DNA of 64,000 nt from Eretmocerus hayati (lineage: Eukaryota > Arthropoda > Insecta > Hymenoptera > Aphelinidae): positions 87,162,748 to 87,226,747 of the forward strand of contig CM056742.1 of the NCBI GenBank assembly GCA_029851415.1, written 5' to 3'. How positions within the stretch are numbered: position 1 is the first letter of the stretch; the number at the start of each line of letters is the position of its first letter. The position numbers and the translations under genes are program-made. Below the pieces are notes generated by a model. That model made no database searches. It was not told the DNA's origin and saw only the letters and a list, made by a program, of their open reading frames with translations. Below, one piece after another: positions 34,332 through 43,903 of this stretch.

Positions 34332-35429
34332 ATGATGGAAGAAATACTTGAAAATTATTATTACAATCCGGAAAATCCTGCATCGCTGTCTGGAATCAAA
34401 AATTTTCTCGCTGAACTCAGGTCGAAAAATATTCACGTCACGAGAAGTCAAGTCACAAATTGGTTAGAATCTCAAGACGCTTACACACTTCATAAGCCGA
34501 GACGATTGAGATTTCCGAGACGACATTATAATGTTTCCAATGTTGATGACGTTTGGGAGGCTGATCTTATGGATTTCCGTTCTATCAAATCTTACAACGA
34601 AGGCTTCGCTTTCGTACTCGTGGTTATTGATGTTCTGTCAAAATACGTATGGATCGAATCATTGAAAGATAAGAGTTGCATGAATGTTACAGCCGCTTTC
34701 GACCGCATTCTATCTCGTAATAATAATCGCAGTCCAATGCTTCTACAGACCGATCAAGGTAAAGAATTTGAGGGATCACAATTTCAAAAATTACTGAAAA
34801 AATACCATATTAAATTTCGAGAATCTGTGAATGCAGAATTCCACTGCGGTGTTGTTGAGAGAGTCAATAGGACACTTAAGAGTCGGATGTGGCGTTATTT
34901 CACGAGATTCAATACAAAGAGATATATAGACATCTTACAGCGGCTGGTGGAGTCCTACAATGGAACGAAAAATTCAAGCATCAAAATGAAGCCTTGTGAC
35001 GTCAACCTCCAAAACGCTCAAGAAGCTCGAGCCAACTTGAGTAGAAAATATGAGAAGCGTTTTTCTCGCGGAACACCTAAATACAGCGTTGGGGATCTTG
35101 TCAGGATCAGTACAGCGTCGCACGCCTTTGCGAAAGCATATGAAGCCGGCTACTCTGAGGAAATTTTCAGAATTGCTAAAATATCAGGGACTCGCGCTCC
35201 ATATGTCTATAATTTGCAAGATCTGCAAGGCTCCGATATAGATGGTATTTTTTACGAGCCAGAGCTCTCACGCGTGAGGAAGGATATCGATCAAGATAGT
35301 TTTATTATTGATAAAGTATTGCGGACTCGCGGATCTGGAAGAAAGAAAGAATACTTTGTATCTTGGGCTGGTTATCCCTCTAAATTCAACAGTTGGCTGC
35401 GTGCTGATCAGATTCATAATTTAATATGA
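34332..35429 (+). CDS. int: Polinton integrase (DDE) with C-terminal chromodomain
   Basis: A 365-aa retroviral-type integrase that would insert the element and create its 6-bp duplication. The catalytic core has WEADLMDF (D78), LLQTDQGKEFEG (D141) and GVVERVNRTLKS (E176). The C-terminus (about 318-362) has a chromodomain with EYFVSWAGYPSKFNSWL, which usually guides insertion to marked chromatin. An upstream helical region (residues 1-60) replaces a classical HHCC finger. The stop overlaps the next gene's start (ATGA). It is fully open. Confidence 0.95.
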   Translation: MMEEILENYYYNPENPASLSGIKNFLAELRSKNIHVTRSQVTNWLESQDAYTLHKPRRLRFPRRHYNVSNVDDVWEADLMDFRSIKSYNEGFAFVLVVIDVLSKYVWIESLKDKSCMNVTAAFDRILSRNNNRSPMLLQTDQGKEFEGSQFQKLLKKYHIKFRESVNAEFHCGVVERVNRTLKSRMWRYFTRFNTKRYIDILQRLVESYNGTKNSSIKMKPCDVNLQNAQEARANLSRKYEKRFSRGTPKYSVGDLVRISTASHAFAKAYEAGYSEEIFRIAKISGTRAPYVYNLQDLQGSDIDGIFYEPELSRVRKDIDQDSFIIDKVLRTRGSGRKKEYFVSWAGYPSKFNSWLRADQIHNLI

Positions 35430-36250
35430 GGGATGAATTTTACGTGGTTTTAAAAAGCAATAATAGCAGTGGCTATTTTCCAGAAAATCACGCGTCGAGT
35501 TTCACAGCTCTATTACCACATGAGCTACAGATAAGTGGGTCATTTCAATACCCGCAAACATGCATGCACTTGAGGCATGGTAACGATTTTATACAGGTTT
35601 CGTCAGAATCTCTGGAATCTGATGACGTACCTGAATTGAGTAATTCTTTGAGAGGTGGGTCATTGGATACAGGTCATGACAAGAATCGACCGAATGTTCG
35701 TCGAGAGATTGGCAGTTTGCATGGCATATACACGAATATTGAGGATTTTATTGGAAAAATCAATAAGTTAGATAGCATCAAAGACCGCTTACTATTCACA
35801 TTGGATCATGGCCGATTTGTCGAGATCCAAAAAATATGCAAAGGAGATACCTGCTACGAATTGATGCTATCCGAAAATATCCGATTCATCTTGGGTGACG
35901 ATAGTAAATACAAAATCTATATCGATGATGGAACAAAATATCGCTTTCACTCACCAGCGTCGCTTGATAATGGATCTATATCTATTCTGTCTGTCTATTC
36001 TGATGTGTGCATGCCATACATAGTTGGAAATTCACAGTCACCTCTTCTCGGTGATTTTCCCATTTGCATTAACGCAACTACTTTTGGAGCTTATAAAATC
36101 CATCATTTCTCCAGACCAAGATACTTACCAGTGCAAAAAACTGAATTTCAGACAATAAAAATCGATATAAAGGATCAGTTTGGGAGAAGCGTCTCATTCG
36201 AACACGGTTCTCTGAGCGTGACGCTGCATTTCAAAAGAAGGTATTCATAA
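35426..36250 (+). CDS. Polinton minor capsid (penton-like) protein
   Basis: A 274-aa protein starting with MRDEFYVVLKSNNSSGYFPE, then an FTALLPHELQISGSF segment. This is the recurring N-terminus of Polinton penton-type, single-jelly-roll minor capsid proteins. The rest is beta-rich by composition. It overlaps the integrase stop by 4 bp and the next ATG by 1 bp, and lies two genes upstream of the major capsid gene. It is shorter than many homologues. Identity rests on the N-terminal pattern and gene order. Confidence 0.7.
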   Translation: MRDEFYVVLKSNNSSGYFPENHASSFTALLPHELQISGSFQYPQTCMHLRHGNDFIQVSSESLESDDVPELSNSLRGGSLDTGHDKNRPNVRREIGSLHGIYTNIEDFIGKINKLDSIKDRLLFTLDHGRFVEIQKICKGDTCYELMLSENIRFILGDDSKYKIYIDDGTKYRFHSPASLDNGSISILSVYSDVCMPYIVGNSQSPLLGDFPICINATTFGAYKIHHFSRPRYLPVQKTEFQTIKIDIKDQFGRSVSFEHGSLSVTLHFKRRYS

Positions 36251-36789
36251 TGTCGAGGTACGAAGAATATTTTGACGCTCAAGTAGGCGGAGGATCCAAT
36301 TTTCTCGATAAGTTGGGAACATTGTGCACCGTCGAGAGCAGCCAGAGAGGTTCAGGAATAGGAGGATTTCTAGGTGGAGTGTGCAGAAGGGTTCTTCCTC
36401 TCCTCAAAAGAGGGACTAAAGAGGTTGGAAAGGAAGCCGTGCGGGCTGGATACAATGTTGCGTCTGATATTGCTCATGGCAAGTTGCCGTTGCGAAATTC
36501 GATTGAATCTAGGTTACGAGAGTCAGGGAATGTATTAAAGCGAAAAGCCGAGAAAAAATTGAGTCAGCTATTTGATGAGCCAAAATATAAAAGGATGAAA
36601 GAACCCGATGTACTCCAGTCGCTACCCGACAGTGGATCTGAAAGTTCAGAGACCTCGGAAAAGAAAGTAAAATCTGCTCGCGGATCCAAGTCTCAGAAGA
36701 AATTGACAAAAAAATCGGCTTCCAAGACACAACTGAAGAAGAAAACTCAGAAAAAATTACGCGCAATTAAAGATATATTCAACAGTTGA
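36250..36789 (+). CDS. Polinton membrane-active (adenovirus pVI-like) protein
   Basis: A 179-aa protein with MSRYEEYFDAQVGGG, then a glycine-rich amphipathic stretch GSGIGGFLGGVCRRVLPLLK and VGKEAVRAGYNV, followed by a Lys/Ser-rich tail. This arrangement is the recurring pVI-like candidate found just before the major capsid gene in Polintons and adintoviruses, thought to disturb membranes or bind capsid interiors. Start and stop overlap or nearly abut their neighbours (TAATG at the start, a 4-bp gap after the stop). Confidence 0.7.
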   Translation: MSRYEEYFDAQVGGGSNFLDKLGTLCTVESSQRGSGIGGFLGGVCRRVLPLLKRGTKEVGKEAVRAGYNVASDIAHGKLPLRNSIESRLRESGNVLKRKAEKKLSQLFDEPKYKRMKEPDVLQSLPDSGSESSETSEKKVKSARGSKSQKKLTKKSASKTQLKKKTQKKLRAIKDIFNS

Positions 36790-36793
36790 AGAA

Positions 36794-38104
36794 ATGGCAT
36801 TCTTGCACAGCGCCTCAAGCGAATGCTTGAAAGAGGAACTTTCTCTGTTTGAGATCCCTCCAACCCAAACTACGATTGAGAGTTCCCAGTGGGTGAGCTA
36901 CAAGCCGATATCTACTTTGTCGGATGATTCTCCCATCGAATTCAGCATACCCTCAAGTGGAGAGGACTATATCGATCTGGCCCACACTATGCTGAGTTTG
37001 AGAGTAAAAATAAGGAATGCTACTGGCGAGAAGCTGCCCGAAGATTATGTGGTCGGGCCAGTGAACAATTTCCTTCATTCTATGTTCAATCAAGTGGATG
37101 TGTTTTTTAATCAAAAATTGGTAACTCCAGCAAATAATAACTATGCGTATAGATCATACATTGAAACTCTCCTCAACTACGGCGAGGACGCAAAAAATTC
37201 ACATCTTTCGAGTTGTTTATGGTATGATGATACCCCTGGAAAAATGGACTCTATTTCCGCAGAGAATGTTGGCTTCTTGAAGAGAAGCAGTTTGACAGCA
37301 AAAGGAAAAAGTTTTGATCTTATAGGCCATTTACATGTCGATTGTTTCTCGTTAGGGAGGTATTTACTGAGCGGTGTAGAGCTGCGAGTTAAGCTCAATA
37401 GATCTCGAGACTCCTTTTGCTTAATGGAGAGTGAGAGTAATCATCATTCTGTCCATGTTTCGGAAGCTACATTGCTCGTCAGAAGATCAAAAATTAATCC
37501 AGGAGTTTTACTGGCACACGCAAAAGCTCTATCCAAAGCAACAGCAAAGTATCCTTTGACTCGTGTGGAAGTGAAAACTTTGACTATGAGAGGAGGTATT
37601 TTAGGAGAGACTCTCGACAATGTGATCCTAGGACAGTTACCGAAGCGTGTTATTGTTGGATTTGTCGATAATAAAGCTTTTAACGGTGATAAAACTCTCA
37701 ATCCTTTCAACTTCAAACATTACGATATCAACTTCTTCTCACTCTATATCGATGGGACGCAAATACCATCAAAACCCTTGCAACCCAACTTTGAGGAAGG
37801 ATTATACGTGGAAGCTTATCATACGCTTTTTTCTGGTGGTGGAGTACATTTTCTAAATCAAGGCAATAAAATTTCAAGAGAAAGCTATGCCGAGGGGTAC
37901 TGCCTCTTTGCTTTTGATTTAACTCCTGATTTGTCGGCTAACACGTGGACTCATTGGAATTTGATAAAAAATGGGAGCTTGAGGATTGAGGTCAAATTTG
38001 CAAAAGCTCTGGAATCTACCGTGAATTGCATAGTTTATTCAGAATACGATAACCTACTTGAAATTGATTCAACACGTCAAGTTATTGTCGACTTCAGCGG
38101 ATAA
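36794..38104 (+). CDS. Polinton major capsid protein (double jelly-roll)
   Basis: A 436-aa hexon-like protein expected to build icosahedral capsids. Recognisable blocks are PIEFSIPSSGEDYIDL (about 46-61), VGPVNNFLHSMFNQVDVFFN (about 86-105), YAYRSYIETLLNYG (about 116-129) and LLSGVELRVKLNRS (about 191-204). Length and order fit Polinton capsid proteins. It is fully open with no internal stops. A broken, scrambled relative is present near 55.1-56.0 kb. Confidence 0.93.
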   Translation: MAFLHSASSECLKEELSLFEIPPTQTTIESSQWVSYKPISTLSDDSPIEFSIPSSGEDYIDLAHTMLSLRVKIRNATGEKLPEDYVVGPVNNFLHSMFNQVDVFFNQKLVTPANNNYAYRSYIETLLNYGEDAKNSHLSSCLWYDDTPGKMDSISAENVGFLKRSSLTAKGKSFDLIGHLHVDCFSLGRYLLSGVELRVKLNRSRDSFCLMESESNHHSVHVSEATLLVRRSKINPGVLLAHAKALSKATAKYPLTRVEVKTLTMRGGILGETLDNVILGQLPKRVIVGFVDNKAFNGDKTLNPFNFKHYDINFFSLYIDGTQIPSKPLQPNFEEGLYVEAYHTLFSGGGVHFLNQGNKISRESYAEGYCLFAFDLTPDLSANTWTHWNLIKNGSLRIEVKFAKALESTVNCIVYSEYDNLLEIDSTRQVIVDFSG

Positions 38105-38202
38105 ATTCGATTAGTCAGCAGATAATATTCGAATCTAGAGCAGATCATGGGGCGAGCCATCAGTTCAATTTGAGATATCGAAGATTATTGACGTCAACAG
38201 CT

Positions 38203-38844
38203 ATGGACTTTGTCATCGACTTTGAGAGCTTCAGAGATGGGAAGAATATATTCATACCAAAAGAAGTTGCAGTGGTTTCAATTCAAGGATCTTACATAGC
38301 TCATTGGGTGACTAGCCCCTTGTGTAATTTTTGTGATCTACCAGAGAACATCCAGAGAGTCAATAATTGGAGCACGCTTCAGGGGCATGGTATTGAATGG
38401 TTCGAGGGAGAAGTGAAGATCAGTCTGCTGTTCAAAAATCTTCGTGATATATCGAAAAAAGCACGCTCAATTTTCACGCACGGCAAAGAGAAAGTTAACT
38501 TTTTGCAGCAAGTTATAGCACGTGAAATTATAAATTTAGCTGATGTTGATGATTTTCCCTCATTCAAAGATTTGCCGCTGTCAAATACGCACTGTATTCT
38601 TCATTTCATCAAGAACGATTTTCGCAACCTCAATTGTGCTCTCAATAATGCTAAAAGAATGAAAAAGTGGCTCCGAGTAACATATAAAGGTTTTGATCAA
38701 AGCGCTACAGACGATTGTCATGCGCAAAATGAACAGCTTAGAAAAATTGGATACTCTACGAAATCTGCCGGTGGCTACATACGGGGTTTATGCTTCGGAC
38801 AGGATTCCAATAGTTTGGACAAGACCTGCAGCGATTGTTGCTAA
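38203..38844 (+). CDS. Insect Polinton accessory protein, possible DEDDh-exonuclease fold
   Basis: The ORF starts at the ATG at 38203 (213 aa). MDFVIDFESFRDG, then EVAVVSI, a LPENIQRVNNW segment, QGHGIEWFEG, and later LHF...LNCALNNAKRMKKWL form a pattern met in insect proteins linked to mobile elements. The early Asp-x-Glu and the His/Asp-type motifs suggest a divergent DEDDh nuclease fold; this is inference. The last ~125 bp overlap the protease gene in another frame, so the C-terminal 40 residues may be non-conserved read-out. Confidence 0.55.
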   Translation: MDFVIDFESFRDGKNIFIPKEVAVVSIQGSYIAHWVTSPLCNFCDLPENIQRVNNWSTLQGHGIEWFEGEVKISLLFKNLRDISKKARSIFTHGKEKVNFLQQVIAREIINLADVDDFPSFKDLPLSNTHCILHFIKNDFRNLNCALNNAKRMKKWLRVTYKGFDQSATDDCHAQNEQLRKIGYSTKSAGGYIRGLCFGQDSNSLDKTCSDCC

Positions 38845-39256
38845 TTGTTCCGATCATACGAAATTGGGATCGCATTGGATTGCTTTTTACGTAGATGCCT
38901 ATGGATTTGGATATTTTTTCGATAGTTTTGGAAGACATCCATTCGTCAAAGATCACATTGATCGCCTAAAAAGGAATTGTAAGAGTTTCAAATGTAATAC
39001 GATGGTTTTACAAAGTGAAAAATCAGATGTATGTGGCCAATTCTGCGTGATGTTTTGTCATTTGTTGAGTAGTGGTTTTGGTATGAATAGATTCAATGGT
39101 ATGTTCACAAAAAATCGTAAAGAAAATGATTCGATTGCGCGGAATTTCTATTCAAAACTATGCGAGTCAAAAGATTCAAATGGAACAAGTCGGTGCAATG
39201 ATGCGAAAAAGACATCGCTCGATTGCGGTGGAGAGTGTTGCAAAAATTCAGAGTGA
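38720..39256 (+). CDS. Polinton cysteine protease (adenain/Ulp1-like)
   Basis: A 178-aa maturation protease thought to cleave capsid precursors. Numbered from the ATG at 38720: GSHWIAFYVD carries H52, YFFDSFG carries D68, VLQSEKSDVCGQFC has Q98 and the nucleophile C105. The preceding GVYASDRIP block is typical. A second ATG three codons later is equally possible. The stop is immediately followed by the next ATG (TGAATG). A Cys-rich tail follows the catalytic domain. Confidence 0.9.
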   Translation: MRKMNSLEKLDTLRNLPVATYGVYASDRIPIVWTRPAAIVANCSDHTKLGSHWIAFYVDAYGFGYFFDSFGRHPFVKDHIDRLKRNCKSFKCNTMVLQSEKSDVCGQFCVMFCHLLSSGFGMNRFNGMFTKNRKENDSIARNFYSKLCESKDSNGTSRCNDAKKTSLDCGGECCKNSE

Positions 39257-40105
39257 ATGCGCTTAGTTTGTAAGTTCAGAGCATTGACCACCCGCACAAA
39301 TAGTCAAGAATCGCATGCAAGCTCTTTACAAATTCTTCATCAGCAGAATTCATCGTTAAAAGACGGGCAATTCTCTGATCGAGTCTCAGTTGTCAAGTAT
39401 CGTTCGATCGATCAGTTACCCGTATCATTCATTGCAATGGCTTTCCAAATCGTCACAAGTCCAAAATTTGTGAACTCTACCCTCGCTATTAACAATAGTC
39501 AGTCGAAATTGATATCTGTGGGGCTGCAGCTGCAACAAAACGACGAATTCGAACCCGTCATCTCGTTACTTGGCTATTCTCAAGGAATCGACCTCACAGT
39601 CTCTGAGTGGAAGCTGCTACAAGAAAATTTTGAAGAAATATCAGCGTTCTTCAAAAGTGATGCTGCTACGAGATGGCGTGCTCCAATTGTCATGACCGAA
39701 AGGCTAGCGATAATATTTACAAATACTTACAAATCGAAAACTATTGTCATCGAAAAAAAATGTGAAAGCAGTACCGAAACGGAACCAAATACAGAGGAGC
39801 CCTCTAAGAAAAAGATGTGTTATGTTCCTAGTGTGAGTTTTAAACAAATAACATTTGAGAATCTTGTCCTTATGAGTGAGCTGATTGTGTGCAAACTTTC
39901 GAAACTGTAAAAACTTGAAAAATTTATTGGTGAATGTAGGAGATCAATTTTATCATGTTTGATTGAAAATGCATCTCAAGAAAAGACAATTTTGAAGGAG
40001 AACGTGATGGAAAAAATGAGAATTGAATTCTCAGATTTTGTAAAAAATGATATGATTTTTGATGATATATTTGATGAACTATTCGCATTTATAAAAATTG
40101 CTTAG
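39257..40105 (+). CDS. Last Polinton protein, with an in-frame TAA
   Basis: 217 codons are open from 39257 to a TAA at 39908-39910; the ATG at 39437 (MAFQIVTSPK) is an alternative start. In the same frame 64 further codons stay open to TAG at 40103-40105. The first part has GLQLQQNDEFEPVISLLGY followed by IDLTVSEWKLLQENFEEISA, faintly like PC4-type single-stranded-DNA-binding domains. The downstream part (CRRSILSCLIENA, FDDIFDELFAFIK) reads like real helical coding sequence. It may be a gene recently broken by a stop, or one translated by readthrough. Identity unknown. Confidence 0.55.
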
Positions 40106-40577
40106 CACCTGCGATGCATGTGAAAAGATAAAATGCTCGCAGACGAATAAATGGGAGAAAAGAAAATGATATTGTTCCCTGCAAACCCTTACCCTATTAT
40201 ATTAATGAATATTCAGAGAAATTGTATGATTATTTTGATTCAGAAACTCGAAATTCATATTTAAGCACTTTCATCTGATCCATGCGATTCTTGATTATTC
40301 CTGTAAAGGACGTATTATTTTACTTGACAAGAGATCACTTTGAATATGCTATTACGTGATCAGTTTCACACTTTTCGTATGTTCAATCACACATCTTCTA
40401 AATGAGCTATTTAATACAAACGAAACATATGATCAATTATTTTAAAAGCAAAAATGAGCATATCATACTGCCACTCAAAACTTTTTTCATGCATTCTATA
40501 ACATTTTCATGCGATCTTTAATCCCTGCAAGGCATATCTAAAACCGCTAGAATATCTCTTCATTCGAGTATAAATCA
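40106..40577. other. Polinton 3' non-coding region
   Basis: AT-rich sequence with no recognised gene between the last ORF and the right inverted repeat. Confidence 0.5.
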
Positions 40578-40817
40578 GCTTACGCATCATTCAGTTGCAT
40601 TCGTAAATGCATGCTATAGAGCACCTCTTCGCATGCTTGATAGTGCATGTGCTATAAGCACACACACACACATATAGGGAGAGCACACATATAGCTATCC
40701 CCACCACAGTGCGAGAGCTGCCGAAATCCATGCATCAGGTACCAGCTATAGCTTAAGACGACAAAAGAGTGGGGAGGAGTGGGGATGGCTGTCTGCCCAT
40801 AGTGAGAGGTATCTACT
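40578..40817. repeat. Polinton right terminal inverted repeat
   Basis: The complement of the left end. The outer ~55 bp are nearly identical and the inner blocks (GCTTACGCATCATTCAG) match the left copy with gaps. It includes a short (CA)n run. Confidence 0.85.
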
Positions 40818-41790
40818 CACCCTTCTTTGACTTTTTGCTTAAAATGCCTACATAGGCATGGCTCGCATATGCTTCCATATGAGTTGTTGGGCACCAATCT
40901 GGGTGGCATTACTCCCCAGAGTACCCCCAAATATGTATAAGAACTTCCGGAGGCGAGCCTCAAGCCAGAAGGGAGCTGGAGGCTCAAACCATCAGGTCCG
41001 AGATGGGCATTATTTCGTCTATTTTGGGGCAGGCGAGCGAGGTCTCGATGCCTCGTGTTCTTGCCCACAAACGAGACGAGTGGCTAGAGCAACGATACAA
41101 ACATTTTCTTCCGACTCGAAACGACCATTTCAACACGATCCTGGGGTCAATTTAGCCCTAAATCATCGTCATTTTGCAGTAGAGGCGCACAACCTGTTAT
41201 TACGCAGTTTAACGCCGTTTGAAGATTGAATGATATCCTAGGCACAAATTGACCCCGGGATCGTATTAAGACGGTCATTTTGAGTCAGAAAAACATGTCC
41301 GTATCCCTACTCTAGCCACTCGTCTCGTTTGTGGGCAAGAACACGAGGAATCGAGACCTCGCTCGCCTGCCCCAAGATAGACGAAGTAATGCCAATCTCG
41401 GACCTGATGGTTTGAGCCTCCAGCTCGCTTCTGGCTTGAGGCTTGCCTCCGGAAGTTCTTATACATATTTGGGGATACTTTGGGGAGTGATTCCACCCAG
41501 GTTGGTGCACAATAACTCAGATGGAAGCATATGCGAGCCATGCCTGTGTTAGCATTTTAAGCAAAAAGTCAAAAGAGGTTGTTTTAAATTGGCTGAATAA
41601 AATCGAGAATTGAATGGCCCACCCAGATTATTATTTCAATTAATAGAATTGGTATCGAAAAATATGTTCGCACAGATTTGGGTTCGAAAGGAGTGAAACG
41701 ATTCTTTCAAATTGAGCTCAAAGTTTTGCATTTCTACAAAACTGCTCAACTTGTATCGGCTATAGCTCCTATAAATACGCTGCTAGAAGT
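40818..41790. repeat. Family A element continued after the Polinton
   Basis: The rest of the left arm (40818 to ~41155), a short centre, and the inverted right arm (~41247-41790). Shared blocks include GCATGGCTCGCATATGCTTC and its complement near 41525. Mirror-image frames across it are not genes. Confidence 0.75.
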
Positions 41791-41957
41791 GATTAGCATA
41801 ATGCTTTCTCATAGCGTTATATGGTAGTAACTGTGACAAATCCCACATATTAGCATTCTAAGTGCGAATAATCTCCTCTATTTCGCAAGAAATTTCTATA
41901 ATTAGCATTCTAATCTCAAATAATTTCCTATATCTTGATAGCTCAAACGTCGTGTAT

Positions 41958-43015
41958 GATGAATTCCACGCCAAAGCGACCTACGGAAAGGGGTCATCTC
42001 TCAGATTCTTTTTTAACATTGTTTATTCGATTCTATAGCCCAAAATAGGAACTTCGGACCACCTATGGGGCCCAAAGGAAATTTCTCCTCTCCATTGCAC
42101 GCACATCCGTCAACAGACCGAAAATTTATCGTGTAGAAATCGATGCTCTTTTATTCACGAAAATGGGAATATTTCGGGTTTTTGAATAGCTATCGATTTG
42201 CGGGTCGCGGCATCTGAAAGGGCATCAAAAAACCTATTGAAAACGTCGTCGGAAATTCCTTCTCTGTGATTTGGAGTCTCCCGGAGGCAAAAGAGTGTTT
42301 TTCACTAAAATGTTGATTTCTCAAAAAGCCATTCTTTTCATTTTTTTGAAATCATACAATATTTGACGTAAAATTTTGCGTTCTTTCCAGAAAAATGAGT
42401 TTCAGAGAAGTTTGGGGCGACCCAAGTGACTTATGAGCTATTTTTTGAAAATTCGAATTTTTCGGTTTCAGAAGAAGGCGATTTCCTGCGCATGCGCAGA
42501 AAATCGCTTTCTTCTGAAACCGAAAAAATCAAATTTTCAAAAAATGGCTCATAAGTCACTTGGATCGCCCCAAACTTCTCTAAAACCCATTTTTTTTTGG
42601 AAGAACGCAAAATTTTACGTGAAATATCTGATTAAAAAAAATGGCTTTTTGAGAAATCAACATTTCAGTGAAAAACACTCTTTTGCCTCCAGGAAGCCCC
42701 CAAATTCCGGAGAAGGAATTTCCGACAACGTTTTCGATAAGCTTTTTGATGTCCTTCCAGATGCCGCAACCCGCAAATCAATAGCTATTCAAAAACCCGG
42801 AAAATTCCCATTTTCGTGAATAAAAGAGCATCGATTTTCACACGATAAATTTCCGGTCTGTTGACAGATGTGCGTGCAATGGAGAGGAGAAATTTTTTTT
42901 GGGCCCCATAGGTGGTCCGAAGTTCCTATTTTGGGCCATAGAATCGAATGAAAAAGGTTAAAAAAAACCTGAGAGATGACCCCTTTTCGTAGGTCACTTT
43001 GGCGTGGAATTCATC
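41958..43015. mobile_element. 1.06-kb palindromic element (family C)
   Basis: An almost full-length palindrome centred near 42490 on CGCATGCGCAG. The ends are GATGAATTCCACGCCAAAG and its complement. The 4-bp duplication GTAT (41954-41957, 43016-43019) lies inside a Penelope endonuclease reading frame, which is open on both sides. No transposase. The frame at 42433-42819 is a by-product of the palindrome. Confidence 0.85.
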
Positions 43016-43292
43016 GTATAGAATTGATTGTGAGAATTATGATGCTACGTATGTAGGGGAAACAAAAAGAGAACTGAGTGTGAGAGTCCGTGAACACGAG
43101 TCAAAGATCGGAAAAACAGATGAAAAATACGTTATTAGTGCCAATGTCGGGGAGATGAAGCATAAGTTTGATTTCCAAAATGTGAGTATTTTGGATTACG
43201 GAAGAAGCTGGTACAAAAGGTTGATTTCGGAAATGATATATATAGAAATACAGAATAACCCATTGGATATGAAAACTGATACTCGTAATTGA
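43016..43292 (+). pseudogene. Penelope-like GIY-YIG endonuclease fragment
   Basis: About 90 codons with YRIDCENYDATYVGETKREL, then a VREHESK segment and a WYKRLISEMIYI block. These match the C-terminal GIY-YIG nuclease of Penelope-like elements. The frame continues leftward across the palindrome into about 41930-41957 (VVY of the GIY half). The reverse transcriptase part is missing, so this is a remnant. Confidence 0.75.
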
Positions 43293-43549
43293 AATCAGGC
43301 TTATGCTCCCTTATTGAGAGAATTTAAAGGAACATCAATATAGAAATTGAACAGGGTGAACTTGATTTGAATGTAAGGTATATTTGGACTCTGCTTGACC
43401 GACCTTCGACTTGTCATAAGTGATTTTGGTACATTTTTTCGTCCTTGATGGTTAATCTACAAGTTGAACATTTGGTCTCATCGATCTTGAAGGACGGTGG
43501 GGAACTAAATAAATTCCCAAAATTTCATGATGGAAATTTTATTGCAACA

Positions 43550-43581
43550 TTTCGTCCACTAGGTTTTGTGGACCTCATCAG
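43550..43581 (-). ncRNA. Hammerhead-ribozyme-like motif, left arm
   Basis: On the minus strand CTGATGAG is followed by a perfect 6-bp stem (GTCCAC/GTGGAC) and GAAA, the conserved core of hammerhead ribozymes known in Penelope elements. Stems I and III are not convincing by eye. Confidence 0.55.
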
Positions 43582-43903
43582 GCTTCAGGTTTCTGTTTCG
43601 ACATATGTATAAAGATAGAAAACATGGAAATTTTTTACAAATGATGGATGTATAAATATTTAAGATGCGCAACTTACGTTATTCTCTAGATCGTCATGAT
43701 ATTTTGGACGATCTTGTAATAGAGCACAGACATAACGTCTGGCTCCTGTCAATACAAGTAAACAGAGTGACTCATCGGTCTCATTTTTCACTCATATTTA
43801 TCTTAGCCCGATCGCAGTGTACAGCAGGTGACATATATATGAAAAGTAGTGCATGTGGGAGAGAGGAAGAGAGCGGGATCACACGTTCTCTTGAAGTGGA
43901 GAA

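Larger units (their letters stand above)
21625..40817 (+). mobile_element. Maverick/Polinton virus-like DNA transposon
   Basis: A 19.2-kb element bounded by inverted ends AGTAGATACCTCTCACTATG and a perfect 6-bp duplication CACCCT (21619-21624 and 40818-40823). AG/CT ends and a 6-bp duplication are standard for this group. It encodes protein-primed PolB, packaging ATPase, DDE integrase, cysteine protease and major and minor capsid proteins, which together define Polintons. All structural genes are open. The polymerase is split by a Tc1-like element and the last ORF contains a stop. Confidence 0.97.
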
